Shown here piece by piece: positions 24,236 through 33,792 of a stretch of DNA of 64,000 nt. The DNA is from Cepaea nemoralis. Taxonomy: Eukaryota > Mollusca > Gastropoda > Stylommatophora > Helicidae. Both the position numbers and the translations under genes were made by a program. Numbering within the stretch: position 1 is the first letter of the stretch; each line of letters starts with the position of its first letter. Under the pieces are notes generated by a model. That model saw only the letters and a program-made list of their open reading frames with translations. It was not told the origin of the DNA and did not search any database. The stretch covers positions 598,001 to 662,000 of the forward strand of contig JACEFZ010018157.1 of assembly GCA_014155875.1 (NCBI GenBank), given 5' to 3'.

Positions 24236-24880
24236 AGAAGTGAATCGGTACAATTATCTTGGAACAGTCATAACATCTGATGGGAGATGCCTTGAAGAGA
24301 TTAGAACAAGAATCGCCATGGCGAAAGTAGCCTTTAGCAAGATGAAAAACATTCTGACCAATAAAAAGATGTCAATTGAAACGAGAAAAAGAGTGTTGAG
24401 GGGATACATAGAGCCTGTTCTTTTGTATGGATGTGAAACTTGGACAATGAGCAGTCAAGCTGAAAAGCATCTGATGGCTGCAGAAATGTGGTTTCTGAGG
24501 AAAATGCAAAGAATACCATGGACAGACAGAAAAACCAATGACCAAGTACTACAGGAGACAAACGAACATCGTAAACTGATTAAAGAAATTAGACGTAGAC
24601 AGTCAAAATTTTTTGGACATGTTATGAGAAGAAATGGATTGGAGAACTTAGTGACAACTGGCAAGATCGAAGGGAAGTGAGATTTGCAACCCCAAGTTTT
24701 TATTAAACTACCAGACCAAGAGGAAGACCGAGAGGAAAATACCTGGATGGCTTGGCCACATGGCATGGACGAGACAGGAACACTGAGCTGATCCACGACA
24801 CTAGTGATCGAGTGAAATGGCGAGTCATGACCGCCCACGCTTTCCGGCATGGCACATGATTGATTGATTGATTATAAGAT
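24236..24880 (+). pseudogene. LINE ORF2 C-terminal part, family B (longest copy)
   Basis: An open stretch reads NRYNYLGTVITSDGRC, LLYGCETWTMS and FFGHVMRRNGLENLVTTGK, the post-RT and C-terminal domain of RTE/L2-like ORF2. After a stop at 24,678 it continues as RPRGRPRGKYLDGLATWHG in another frame. The tail is (TGAT)n at about 24,858-24,872. The RT domain is absent. Confidence 0.85.
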
Positions 24881-25285
24881 ATATTCTATTACCAAATGAA
24901 GCCGCGTGCCGCGGCTCTACAAGAGTATGGAGTAGCATATCCCATAATACCTTGGTAAATAAATGCATAGGATGCTGGGATGTTGTGTTGGCGTGCCTAT
25001 AAGAGCCCAGTCACTCCATATTCCCGCCTCTTTGGCCTTGAGAACAACTAAGGCCGAAGAGGTGTTGATGTCTAATTTTCAGCAGAGGGTTTGAACTCAT
25101 TCCTCTGAGCCACTACCAAGCAGGTGGGCGAACATGCCCCAGGCACGGCCGAGCGTGGCCACTGTTTTTCCAAACCGCAGTTGAGAGGGCAGACAGGCCC
25201 TGTGAAGCTCCAAAATATCCAAGAGGATCTTGATTGTGGATTGACGACTATCTGCTGTGGGGTGAGTTTTGAATGAACCTTCATA
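24881..25285. other. unassigned sequence
   Basis: Contains the near-palindrome CCGCGTGCCGCGG (24,902-24,914). No coding signature. Confidence 0.3.
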
Positions 25286-25500
25286 GTTTAAATAGGAATA
25301 TAGGAATATAATAGCTATGTCTGTGCCTGAGAACAATAATGGAGGGGTATATGCCTGGGAAGAGAGGAAGAAGATGGGTGCAGGATGGGGCGGATGATAT
25401 CCAGATGGATATATCTGAAGCGGGACATCTTGCTTATGATCGAGAGGTTTCCGGAATGTTGTTATGGCTGCGAGTTTCTGCAAAGGACATGCTACTGAAT
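25286..25500 (+). pseudogene. LINE 3' fragment, family F
   Basis: Short ORF2 tail with GKRGRxRxxRVQD-like coding (near 25,352-25,385, frameshifted) and SEAGHLAYDRE (near 25,416). The same C-terminus is on the minus strand at 50,485 and 59,575. It ends in GAATGAATGA. Confidence 0.65.
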
Positions 25501-26100
25501 GAATGACCTTTGTTCCATCTTGTTGTCTGATAATTGCTGGTGTTGTTTATCAGACTACATTTACAGTGTTAGATGATTATCCATGCTGTGATGAGGATCA
25601 CTGGTACTGTGTTGGATGACCACCCATGCTGTGATGGAAGATCACTGGTACTGTGAAGCATGATCATGTGTATGTTTATTCATGGGGATGCCCAGTTTGT
25701 CATTTCATCTAATCATGAATTATATTTATTAGATCATTGGCATTATTAATCAGATGTTGTTGTATCTTTTTAATTACATTATTCTGATTCCCTGTACACG
25801 GACCTGAATTTCTTCTGATATCTCTAAATCGTTGTTTTCTTGTTAACCATAGAATGAGATTCTCTTTGTCTTCTTATTCCTCTCTTGTTCTACGGCCCAT
25901 GAGCAGTAGGCGTTGTGCTATTATCTCCATCATCTCTGTGCGATTACACAAAGGTACCCATAAACTGTGTATGTATCTTTGATGAGCCGTAGCTTCACCA
26001 GCGACCCCTAGTCCTCTGCTTTTCTTGTGTTTCAATAGGATTTTAATTATGTTTCTAATTTAATGTCCTTTTTTTTATTGTCAGCTCCCGTGTACTTTAC
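25501..26100. other. unassigned sequence with 2-copy repeat
   Basis: A two-copy ~53-bp direct repeat (CCATGCTGTGATG at about 25,581 and 25,624). No gene seen. Confidence 0.4.
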
Positions 26101-26108
26101 CCTTAATT

Positions 26109-27814
26109 ATGGCTACTAAGAAAAGAAAAGTGGATGCCGAGTGTCGATTTTTCAATGAACAATGGGGAGTAAAGTACCTCATTGTGGAAACAAAGGACCA
26201 GAAAACCAGTTGTGTAATGTGCAGCGAAAGTTTGCCGGTTTGAAAGAGTACAATCTTCGGCGTCACTACGAAACAAAACATCTATCAACACATTAACAGT
26301 TTTATGGAAAGTTACGCTCTTGGAAATATGAGACCATTAAATGTGGTTTTGAAACACAAAGAAATCTCTTCACGAGAAAATTTGCTGAAAATGAATCTGT
26401 CACTCGTACAAGTTACAAAACAGTGCATAAGATGGCAGAACGAGGAAAACCGTTTACTGATGGCAACTTCATCAAAGAGTGTATGATCGAAGCAGCAAAT
26501 AACTTGTGTCCTGATAAAGCCGATTTGTTTGGAACTATCAGCCTTTCGGCAAGTTCAGTTGTGTGGAGAACATAAGAACTTGGAGAGAACATAGTGCTAC
26601 AGATACGCGAGAAAGCTAGGAACTTGTTGTGGTATTCTCTGGCGCTGGATGAGTCTACTGATCTCTTGAGAACGTCACAACTTCTCGTTTTCATTCGTGG
26701 TGTCAATTTGGACTTTCAGATATCGGAAGAGTTGGCATCCGTTTGCAGCATGGATGGAACAACAACTGGGAAAATCATTTTCGTAGAAGTGCAAACAATT
26801 TTGCAAAACTATAACTTTCAGTGGAATCAGCTTCTATGTGTTACAGTTGATGGAAGGAAAAAAAACATGGCTGGAGTGAGGAAGGGTCTGTGGGGCAGAT
26901 CAGGACTCAGTTGGAAGATTTGCAAATTCCGGGCGCTCTGTTTATACACTGCATCCTACATCTGTACTCTGTGGAAAAGACTTAGATATTTATTGTGTAC
27001 TGAAACCAGTCGTTTCTGATGTGAACTTCATTCGGGAACACGCACTCATTCACCGTTAGTTCTAGATTTTTCTTGAATAAATTGATTCTGAATTCTGTGA
27101 CTTGCCTTATCACACATCAGTCAGGTGGCTCAGCTGCGGTAAAGTATTGCTTCGTTTTTACAAGCTCCGAAACGACATAGATGTATTCCTCACTGAAAAA
27201 GATATAGCTGATTCACAGCTGTCAGATCCTACCTGGCTGTCAAAGTTGTCATTTTTGGTCGACATGAATGAATTGAACTTGAAACTTCAGGGAAAGGATT
27301 ACCTTGTCTATGATCTCTACAGAACCATCAAAGGATTTCGAAGAAAGCTGTCATTGTTGGAAGCACAACTGGAAGGAGAGAAACCTTTCTCATTTTCACT
27401 GTTTGAAAGAGGTTGGAGAGATTTTCAGATCTTGACAGAATTGAGAGTGACATTCTTCTATTCCAGAATCCGTTTGATTGTAACCTTGATGATGTGCCAG
27501 TTGAACTACAGTTGAGCTCATTGATTTGCAAGTAAATGACTTGCTGAAAGAGAAGCACAGAGAAGGAAGTACCGCTGCTTACCTGATGATGAGTTCCGAA
27601 ACTTAAGATATTTGCCGCTGGTATGGCATCAGTATTTGGAACAACTTATGTCTGTGGGCAAACATTTTCAAAAATGAAGTCTGTGAAGTCACCACATCGA
27701 ATGAGATTGACTGATGAACATTTGAAAGCCATTCTCTTGATTGGATGCAGCAATTCCAAACCAAACAGGGGTGGTATTTTGAAAGCCACACGTCAGTTTC
27801 ACAAATCTCACTAA
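26109..27814 (+). pseudogene. hAT transposase, GTF2IRD2/Charlie-type, decayed
   Basis: Starts MATKKRKVDAECRFFNEQW at 26,109, a zinc-finger (BED-like) entry with CVMCSES, and ends QFHKSH at 27,814. Between them lie KARNLLWYSLALDESTD (near 26,606), ELASVCSMDGTTTGK, LPYHTSVRWLSCGKVLLRF (near 27,100) and the C-terminal dimerisation part MASVFGTTYVCGQTFSKMK (near 27,623). Order and length fit a full hAT transposase of the kind domesticated in GTF2IRD2. At least six frameshifts or stops make it non-functional. Terminal repeats were not identified. Confidence 0.9.
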
Positions 27815-27934
27815 CCTCTTTTGCTGCTTAGTTTGTGAGATTCGGATATGTGCACATTAGGTTTGATGTAACTATTTTTTGCTAACGTCGCTTTCTTTAA
27901 TAACTTTGTTTAGTAAATAAATATGCTGGCTGTC

Positions 27935-27971
<37 letters not shown>

Positions 27972-28565
27972 GCGTGTGCGCGCGCGCGCAGGAACAAGTG
28001 TATTTCGATGCATGACCAACTAGACACTCCAAAAAAGTGTTTTCATTAGTCATGTTTAGCATACACATGAACCTACAACTATGGAATACGGACATAATTC
28101 GTATTAAACCATTGAGATAGCATCATAGGTCTAATAACTCATATTAAGCGAGCTTAGGTCAAATAACAAACACACAATCCCATCGGACCATAATGCTGTG
28201 TCGAGTGTATTAACAAACATTTAAAGAAGAGAAATGAGTAAAAGCGCGCATAAATCATAGCAACATTATTTGAACTGTAAACTCACTGCCTTGCGAATTA
28301 TTGCCGTGATGCCGACTTTGTGATTCTTTTTCATGTGATTTTGTTAAATAATTGCTCACCTTCATATGTGTCTTCCACACTTCGAAATAACAAGACAACG
28401 TGAAAAGTGCTACACAGCTGAAATACTATATGGAATGTACAGTGATGAAAAAAATTTGCCATTCCTTCGCTTTTAACAACCCATTCTGTTGTGTGTGTTG
28501 TTTGTCCATCATGAATGATGATGACCATTCATTTCATCCAGTGGGGTTGAAAGTATGGAGCCGTG
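27815..28565. other. unassigned sequence with (GT)n tract
   Basis: (GT)n at 27,937-27,966 followed by GC-containing alternation to 27,990. Then a short segment related to 2,970-3,015, and unique DNA. No gene seen. Confidence 0.5.
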
Positions 28566-28569
28566 AGTT

Positions 28570-29175
28570 CTAAGATGGCTGATAAGGCCTATTTTGGCTC
28601 GAAATGTTCTTTGACAATATGGACAAAGAATGCTTGACGTTTCTGGAGGAGGATTTTCTGCAGTGGTTTTCCTGTTGTCTTTTCTTCACAGCTCTTGCAG
28701 TCCTCGTTGCCTCACAAGTGACTGCACCCTTGTGTAATGATGCACGCCACGAATTTCGGTCTCTGGCTGCAGTCTCCCAGGTGTCATGATTAATTCCAAA
28801 AGCATTCAATGAGATTTTCAGAATGTCTTTAAAGCTTTTCCTCTGGCCGCCTTGGGAGCGTTTACCACAACGCAACTCGCCGTAAAAAATTCGTTTAGGG
28901 AGCCTGTGATCTGGCATGCGAGTCAAGTGACCAGCCCAGCGAATCTGATTCTTCATTAGTAGAGTGTGGATACTGGGCATGGACGCTCTTTCTAGGACTT
29001 CAGTGTCTGGGATCTTGTCTTGCCATTTAATCTTCAGTAACTTCCTAAAGCAGACTGTGTAGAAGTGGTTTAATTTTCTAGCGTGTCGCTGATAAACATT
29101 CCAGGTTTCACAAGCATATGGCAGTGTGGATAATACAACTGCTTTGTAGACTTTCCATTCTACAACCCATTCTAA
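28570..29175 (-). pseudogene. LINE ORF2 C-terminal part, family G
   Basis: The minus strand encodes MPSIHTLLMKNQIRWAGHL, TRMPDHRLPKRIFYGEL and a KRSQGGQRKSFKD basic segment. This is a C-terminal signature of RTE-type ORF2 (often annotated as craniofacial development protein 2-like). 136 codons are open; the upstream part (28,981-29,175) is also LINE but frameshifted. Confidence 0.8.
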
Positions 29176-29201
29176 GTGAAGTGCAAAGAGTTAATAAACT
29201 G

Positions 29202-30138
29202 TCTATATCTATAAAACAGAGTGTATGTGGCTTTGTGTGTTTGTGGTCAGCTATGTATGTATTGGATGCGTTCGATAACGGTACTTCCGATTGAGATTAA
29301 ATTTTCTACACGTCTTCCTTTCATTCCTGTGCAACCGACTATAATAGTTTCTTAGTGTAAAATCTTCTACTTATTTAATAACATTTACTTTTCCATTTTT
29401 CATTAAATAATTTCTATATAGCAGGGGGACTTCACTCTAGAAAAGTTATTTCAAGGGGCATAACTTTTAATAACATTTCTATATACTTTATAATCATATT
29501 GTTGGACTTACTTGCATTATTGTTAAACTCTTTGTCTATAGTTATTTTGAGGCATATATGTTATAATAAATAATGATATAATCTTTAAGGCATTTTCAAA
29601 GTTTTCATAAAAATAATGCATAATGCATAACATTGTAACCCATCTTTTTCTGCTTAAAGAACTTTTCAACTGTCATGTCGGTGATTAAAAAGTTTTCATT
29701 AAAAATAATGAATGGTGTGTGGAAGGACATTCTTTTAAGTTACTGTGCGCCAGGAGCTGGGCGAAACCACGCCGGGTCAGATAGATAGACAGACAGACAG
29801 ATAGTCGGGAACGGATCGCTTCTCGGCCTTTTGGCTAAGATCAAGTGTATTTGCTGGCCCCCAGACAGTAGTGCGCTTGGTCTGGTCGGAGGCCGGGATG
29901 ATCATTCTCGGTCCCTTGGCTAAGATCAGACGCATTTGCTGCCCTTTCCAGTAGTGCGCCTGGTCTGGTCGGGGGCCGGGTGATCCAAAAAGAAAAAAAA
30001 AAAACCTCACATGAGCATCACTTTAAATGTGGGCCCGGTGGACCACTGTGGGCAACAGCTCACAGTGGGACTAAGGGTCCACGCCAAAAACAGGGGAGGC
30101 GGGGAACCAGCTAGTCTGGGATGACCGCCAAACCCCCC

Positions 30139-30171
<33 letters not shown>

Positions 30172-30697
30172 GTCGGGAACGGAAGCTTATTTGACTACTT
30201 ATATGCTCCCCACCAGGGACTGAGTGAAGCCGGGCCGGGTCAGACAGACAGACAGATAGACAGACAGTCGGGAACGGGAGAGCTTATATGACTACGTATA
30301 TGAATTAAATGAGATGCTCCCCACCAGGGACTGGGTGAAGCCGGGCCGGGACAGACAGACAGACAGATAGACAGACAAACAGATAGTCGGGAACGGGAGA
30401 GCTTATATGACTACGTATATGAATTAAATGAGATGCTCCCCACCAGGGACTGGGTGAAGCCGGGCCGGGTCAGACAGACAGACAGACAGACAGATAGACA
30501 GACAGACAGATAGTCGGGAACGGGAGAGCTTATATGACTACTTATATGAATTAAATGAGATGCTCCCCACCAGGGACTGGGTGAAGCCGGGCCGGGTCAG
30601 CCAGACAGACAGACAGACAGACAAACAAGCAGACAGACAGACTATAGATAGATAGATCCCCTCCAGGGCCTGGGCGAAGCCGGGCCGGGTCAGCTAG
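29202..30697 (+). mobile_element. Helitron-like element, copy 2, with terminal tandem repeats
   Basis: Begins TCTATATCTATAAAACAGAG and ends CTAG (30,694-30,697) plus T, preceded by a GC-rich hairpin. The body is near-identical to copy 1 at 8,861. The 3' segment GTCGGGAACGG...GCCGGGCCGGGTCAG is tandemly repeated at 29,803, 30,173, 30,268, 30,385 and 30,513 with (CAGA)n linkers, so the terminal hairpin is present several times. A 354-bp retroposon interrupts the first repeat. Confidence 0.6.
29815..30168 (+). mobile_element. U2 snRNA-headed dimeric retroposon, 354 bp
   Basis: The first 35 bases (29,815-29,849) equal the 5' end of U2 snRNA as known across animals (ATCGCTTCTCGGCCTTTTGG, then CTAAGATCAAGTGTA). 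The sequence then leaves U2. A second, diverged module starts at 29,901 with the same order of blocks (TTGGCTAAGATCA, GCATTTGCTG, AGTAGTGCGC, GGTCTGGTCGG), so the head is a dimer of ~86-bp monomers. A unique GC-rich region and A29 (30,140-30,168) follow. It is flanked by the 14-bp duplication ATAGTCGGGAACGG (29,801-29,814; 30,169-30,182), proving insertion by target-primed reverse transcription. Confidence 0.85.
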
Positions 30698-30740
30698 TTT
30701 CAATATAAAAATGATGAACAAAGTTAAATTACTTGACGAT

Positions 30741-30965
30741 CTCACTTTTCTTCTTCTTCTTCTTCTTCTTCTTCTTCTTCTTCTTCTTCTTCTTCTTCTT
30801 CTTCTTCTTCTTCTTCTTCTTCTTCTTCTTCTTCTTTTTCTGCTTCTTCTTCTTCTTCAGCGTTTCGAGCCATTGAGGTTCTTTGCTGCAGATACAATCC
30901 GTTTCCATTCGTCTCTCTGGTTGACCTTCTCTTGCTAGTCGTTGATTCCAAGTGCTTGTAGGTCT
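30741..30965 (-). repeat. LINE family C 3' end with expanded (TTC)n
   Basis: Complement of the family C 3' end (TTCAGCGTTTCGAGCCATTG at 30,857, homologous to 32,819-32,840 reversed). The (GAA)n tail has expanded to about 30 units (30,748-30,838). The glutamate- and leucine-rich ORFs here are tail artefacts. Confidence 0.85.
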
Positions 30966-31030
30966 GTATATCTCACTTTACTATTTCACTTAATTGGTAA
31001 AAGACATATTAATAAATTGATGATTTAAAA

Positions 31031-33092
31031 ACAAAGGACTGTTAACAGAAAATGAAGAGAGCAACTTAAGAGAGGGCTGTCAAGATTTTCTTGTCTCATT
31101 ATTCAAGCAATTGAAATAGAGACTTCCTGAAAATTTAGATATATTGAAAAATATTTCACTCTTTTCTATTAACAACATTCTTCAGCCAGTAAAGGACATA
31201 TCAAAATATTGTCAAATTATGAAATTTTTAGGGGCTACTGATAACAGTGTGGCGGAAGCAGAATACCAGTCAACCAAAATAAATTTAGTTGACTGGAGAA
31301 ACAAAACAGAAACTGAAGCCTTTTGGAGTGAAGTAAGACAATTTAAAGATGCCTCAGGTAACAGTCCATTCTGTGATCTCTTTGAATGTGCGATGTCTGC
31401 CATGATACTACCCCATTCAAATGCTGATGTGGAAAAAGTTTTCAGTACTACGAATTTATACAAAATGTAAACTAAGAAACTGGAAAGAGTCATTATTGAT
31501 ACCTATCTTTAAGAAAGGAGACAAGTTCCAATGTGGAAATTATAGAGGAATATCACTACTGTCCACAAGCTATAAGATACTATCCGCAGTATTACTAAAT
31601 AGACTAAAACCATATTCAGAAGACATATTAGGTAACTACCAGGCGGGTTTTAGACAAAACAGATCAACAATATATCAGATATTTATCTTATCAAATAGCC
31701 GAGAAAAATTGGGAATATAAAAGAGATCTCCATAGCATTTTTGTGGATTTTAAAAAGGCTTATGATAGTGTCCATAGGAATAGTCTATGGAATGCTATGC
31801 AGGAATTTGGAATACCAAGGAAATTAATCAACATGACCAGACTATGCATGGAAGATACTTATAATATAGTAACATATCAAGGCAGGAAATCAGACCCCTT
31901 CCAAATAACATCTGGCTTGAAACAGGGTGATGCACTATCGCCGCTATTCTTCAATCTGGCTCTAGAGAAAGTTGTAAGGAAGGTAAAGGAGGAATGTGAT
32001 ATTGGAGGAGCACCCAAGCTGCTTGGTTATGCAGATGATATAGATATTATAGGGCAAAGTGAACAAAAGACATTGGAAATATTGACTCACTTAAAGGAAA
32101 AAGCCCAACAGATGGGGCTGGTTATCAACCAAGATAAGACAGAATATATGGTAATTTCAAGAGACGGAATGGCTAAAAACTCTGGCCACATGCAAATAGA
32201 TAATATGACCAGTAAAAGAACGGAAACATACAAATACCTGGGTACAATCTTCAACTGCACCAACATCATAAGGAAAGAAATACAAACTAGAATCAACTCT
32301 GGAAATAAGATATACTATGCACTACAACATCTACTAAAATCAAATGCGCTATCTCGTAACACCAAAATCACAATATACAAAACACTGATCAGACCAGTTG
32401 TGCTGTATGGCTTTGAAACCTGGAGTACAACGAAAGGAGACGAAGCCTTGTTATAAACCTTTGAGAAAAAATTTTTAAGACGCATCTTTGGACCCATTAG
32501 GGATACACAAAGTGGAGAGTGGAAAAGAAGAAGTAACAAAGACATTTATGATCTGTTTAAGTCCCCGCTAATCACTGGTATATTGAAGGCTAATAGACTA
32601 CAATGGCTGGGGCATATAGAAAGAATGGAAGATAATAGGGAAACAAAACTCGCTTACACTCAGGAAATAAATGACTGTAGACCCCGAGGTAGACCAAGAA
32701 GACGGTGGAGAGATAATACATATTCATATACAGACCTACAAGCACTTGGAATCAACGACTGGCAAGAGAAGGTCCACCAGAGGGACGAATGGAGACGGAT
32801 TGTATCTGCAGCAAAGAACCTCAATGGCTCGGAACGCTGAAGAAGAAGAAGAAGAAGAAGAAACTAAGAAACAGGATGAAACTTGACCTCTTAAATGCTA
32901 TCTTGACAATAAGATTTGGCCCGATGAGAGCAGGAAAATGCTGTTCAACTTATCAGCTCCCTGATCGTGAATTAAAAGAAATTGGAACAGTTAAAGCATA
33001 CCAGAGTCATTTTGAGTCTGAAGCTTCAACTTCACCATCCAAGCTAAGTCTGCATCTTGTGTGGCAGACATCAGTGAAGATGAGGACATGAT
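31031..33092 (+). pseudogene. second hAT transposase, C-terminal part, split by a LINE
   Basis: Left part (31,031-31,468): FLVSLFKQL, FWSEVRQFKDASGNSPFCDL and MILPHSNADVEKVFSTTN, the hAT dimerisation domain. The right part resumes at 32,861 with KLRNRMKLDLLNAILTIRFG and STYQLPDRELKEIGTV, ending at a TGA at 33,089-33,091. The two halves are continuous apart from a one-base frame change at the junction and belong to a different hAT lineage from that at 26.1 kb. The N-terminal half is missing. Confidence 0.85.
31481..32860 (+). pseudogene. LINE family C, RT to tail, inserted in hAT transposase
   Basis: Flanked by the perfect 12-bp duplication AAACTAAGAAAC (31,469-31,480 and 32,861-32,872). Starts inside the reverse transcriptase (GDKFQCGNYRGISLL; QAGFRQNRST), then DFKKAYDSVHR, GLKQGDALSPLFFNL, YADDIDIIG (about 32,028) and the C-terminus RPRGRPRRRWRDN, with a (GAA)n tail. 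One frameshift near 31,720 and a stop at 32,454 are the main lesions, so this is a fairly young 5'-truncated insertion. Confidence 0.9.
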
Positions 33093-33107
33093 TCTATAGA
33101 GTAAGTC

Positions 33108-33215
33108 ACATCATTTTTTTAAAATGTTGCATGTCCCTTACAAGAAGTTGCAGTCAACATCAGCATTTTTCAGCTGCTGTTGATGTACTAAGCAAGATTA
33201 CGCTCAGTAGTTTGC
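33108..33215 (-). repeat. SINE family A fragment upstream of RIIAD1 (1 of 3)
   Basis: Minus-strand 3' half: T-run, CATGTCCCTTACAAG, CATTTTTCAGCTGCTGTTGA and CAGTAGTTTGCCATTCG. Confidence 0.8.
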
Positions 33216-33224
33216 CATTCGCCG

Positions 33225-33472
33225 GTCTCTCTGGCTGTGGGGTTACAACACTTTCTCTCTGTAATCCCGTTTATCACGCAGAGTCTCGTAGCGGAGCGAG
33301 AGCTGAGGCGGTTCGACCCCCGCTCGTGACTTGCGGGATACTGAGCCGGCCGCTCAGAAAGCAATGGCAAACTACTGAGCGTAATCTTGCCAAGAGATCA
33401 ACATACAGCTGAAAGATGCTGGTGTTGACAGCTAAGTCCTGTAAAGGATATGCTAAAAAAAAAAAAAACGTT
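33225..33472 (+). repeat. SINE family A, near-complete copy (2 of 3)
   Basis: Most complete copy: head with GGTTCGACCCCCG (B-box-like, 33,308), GACTTGCGGGATACTGAGCC, core GAAAGCAATGGCAAACTACT, ATGCTGGTGTTGACAG, and an A13-A15 tail at 33,456-33,470. It serves as reference for the family together with 55,340-55,600. Confidence 0.85.
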
Positions 33473-33625
33473 TGCCATTGCTTTCTGAGCAACCGACTCA
33501 CATACCCCCGTAAGTTACCAGCGCGGCTCGAACCGCTACCGGTTCGGGCGCAGCTGCGTTACTCACGAGAATATACGGGGTTACGGCGAAAGCCGTAAAC
33601 GCTTTCGCCAGGGAGACAGCAGTCA
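33473..33625 (-). repeat. SINE family A fragment (3 of 3)
   Basis: Reversed core GTTTGCCATTGCTTTCTGAG followed by the head region (GGCTCGAACCGC; ATACGGGGTTACGGCGAAAG). It directly follows the tail of copy 2 in opposite orientation. Confidence 0.8.
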
Positions 33626-33792
33626 CATCAATGCATATGTAATTTCTTACTTTCTCAATCTGGATATTTTTCCTAGATACTTTCCAACGAAATATAGATA
33701 TTTATGGATGTTGTTTGAGCCGTTTCTAGATGTTTTTGTTTAAAAAAAAAAAGTGGCAACCCTGGTCGTGAACTGTCGTCAAGGGTTCCAAG

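Noticed and set aside
26109..27814. Domesticated GTF2IRD2-like host gene
   Set aside because: Multiple frameshifts and stops across the frame and no spliced arrangement that restores it; best explained as a dead hAT transposon.
29815..29900. Functional U2 snRNA gene
   Set aside because: Identity to U2 ends after 35 bases; branch-site recognition region and Sm site are missing, and the copy has a poly(A) tail and target duplication.
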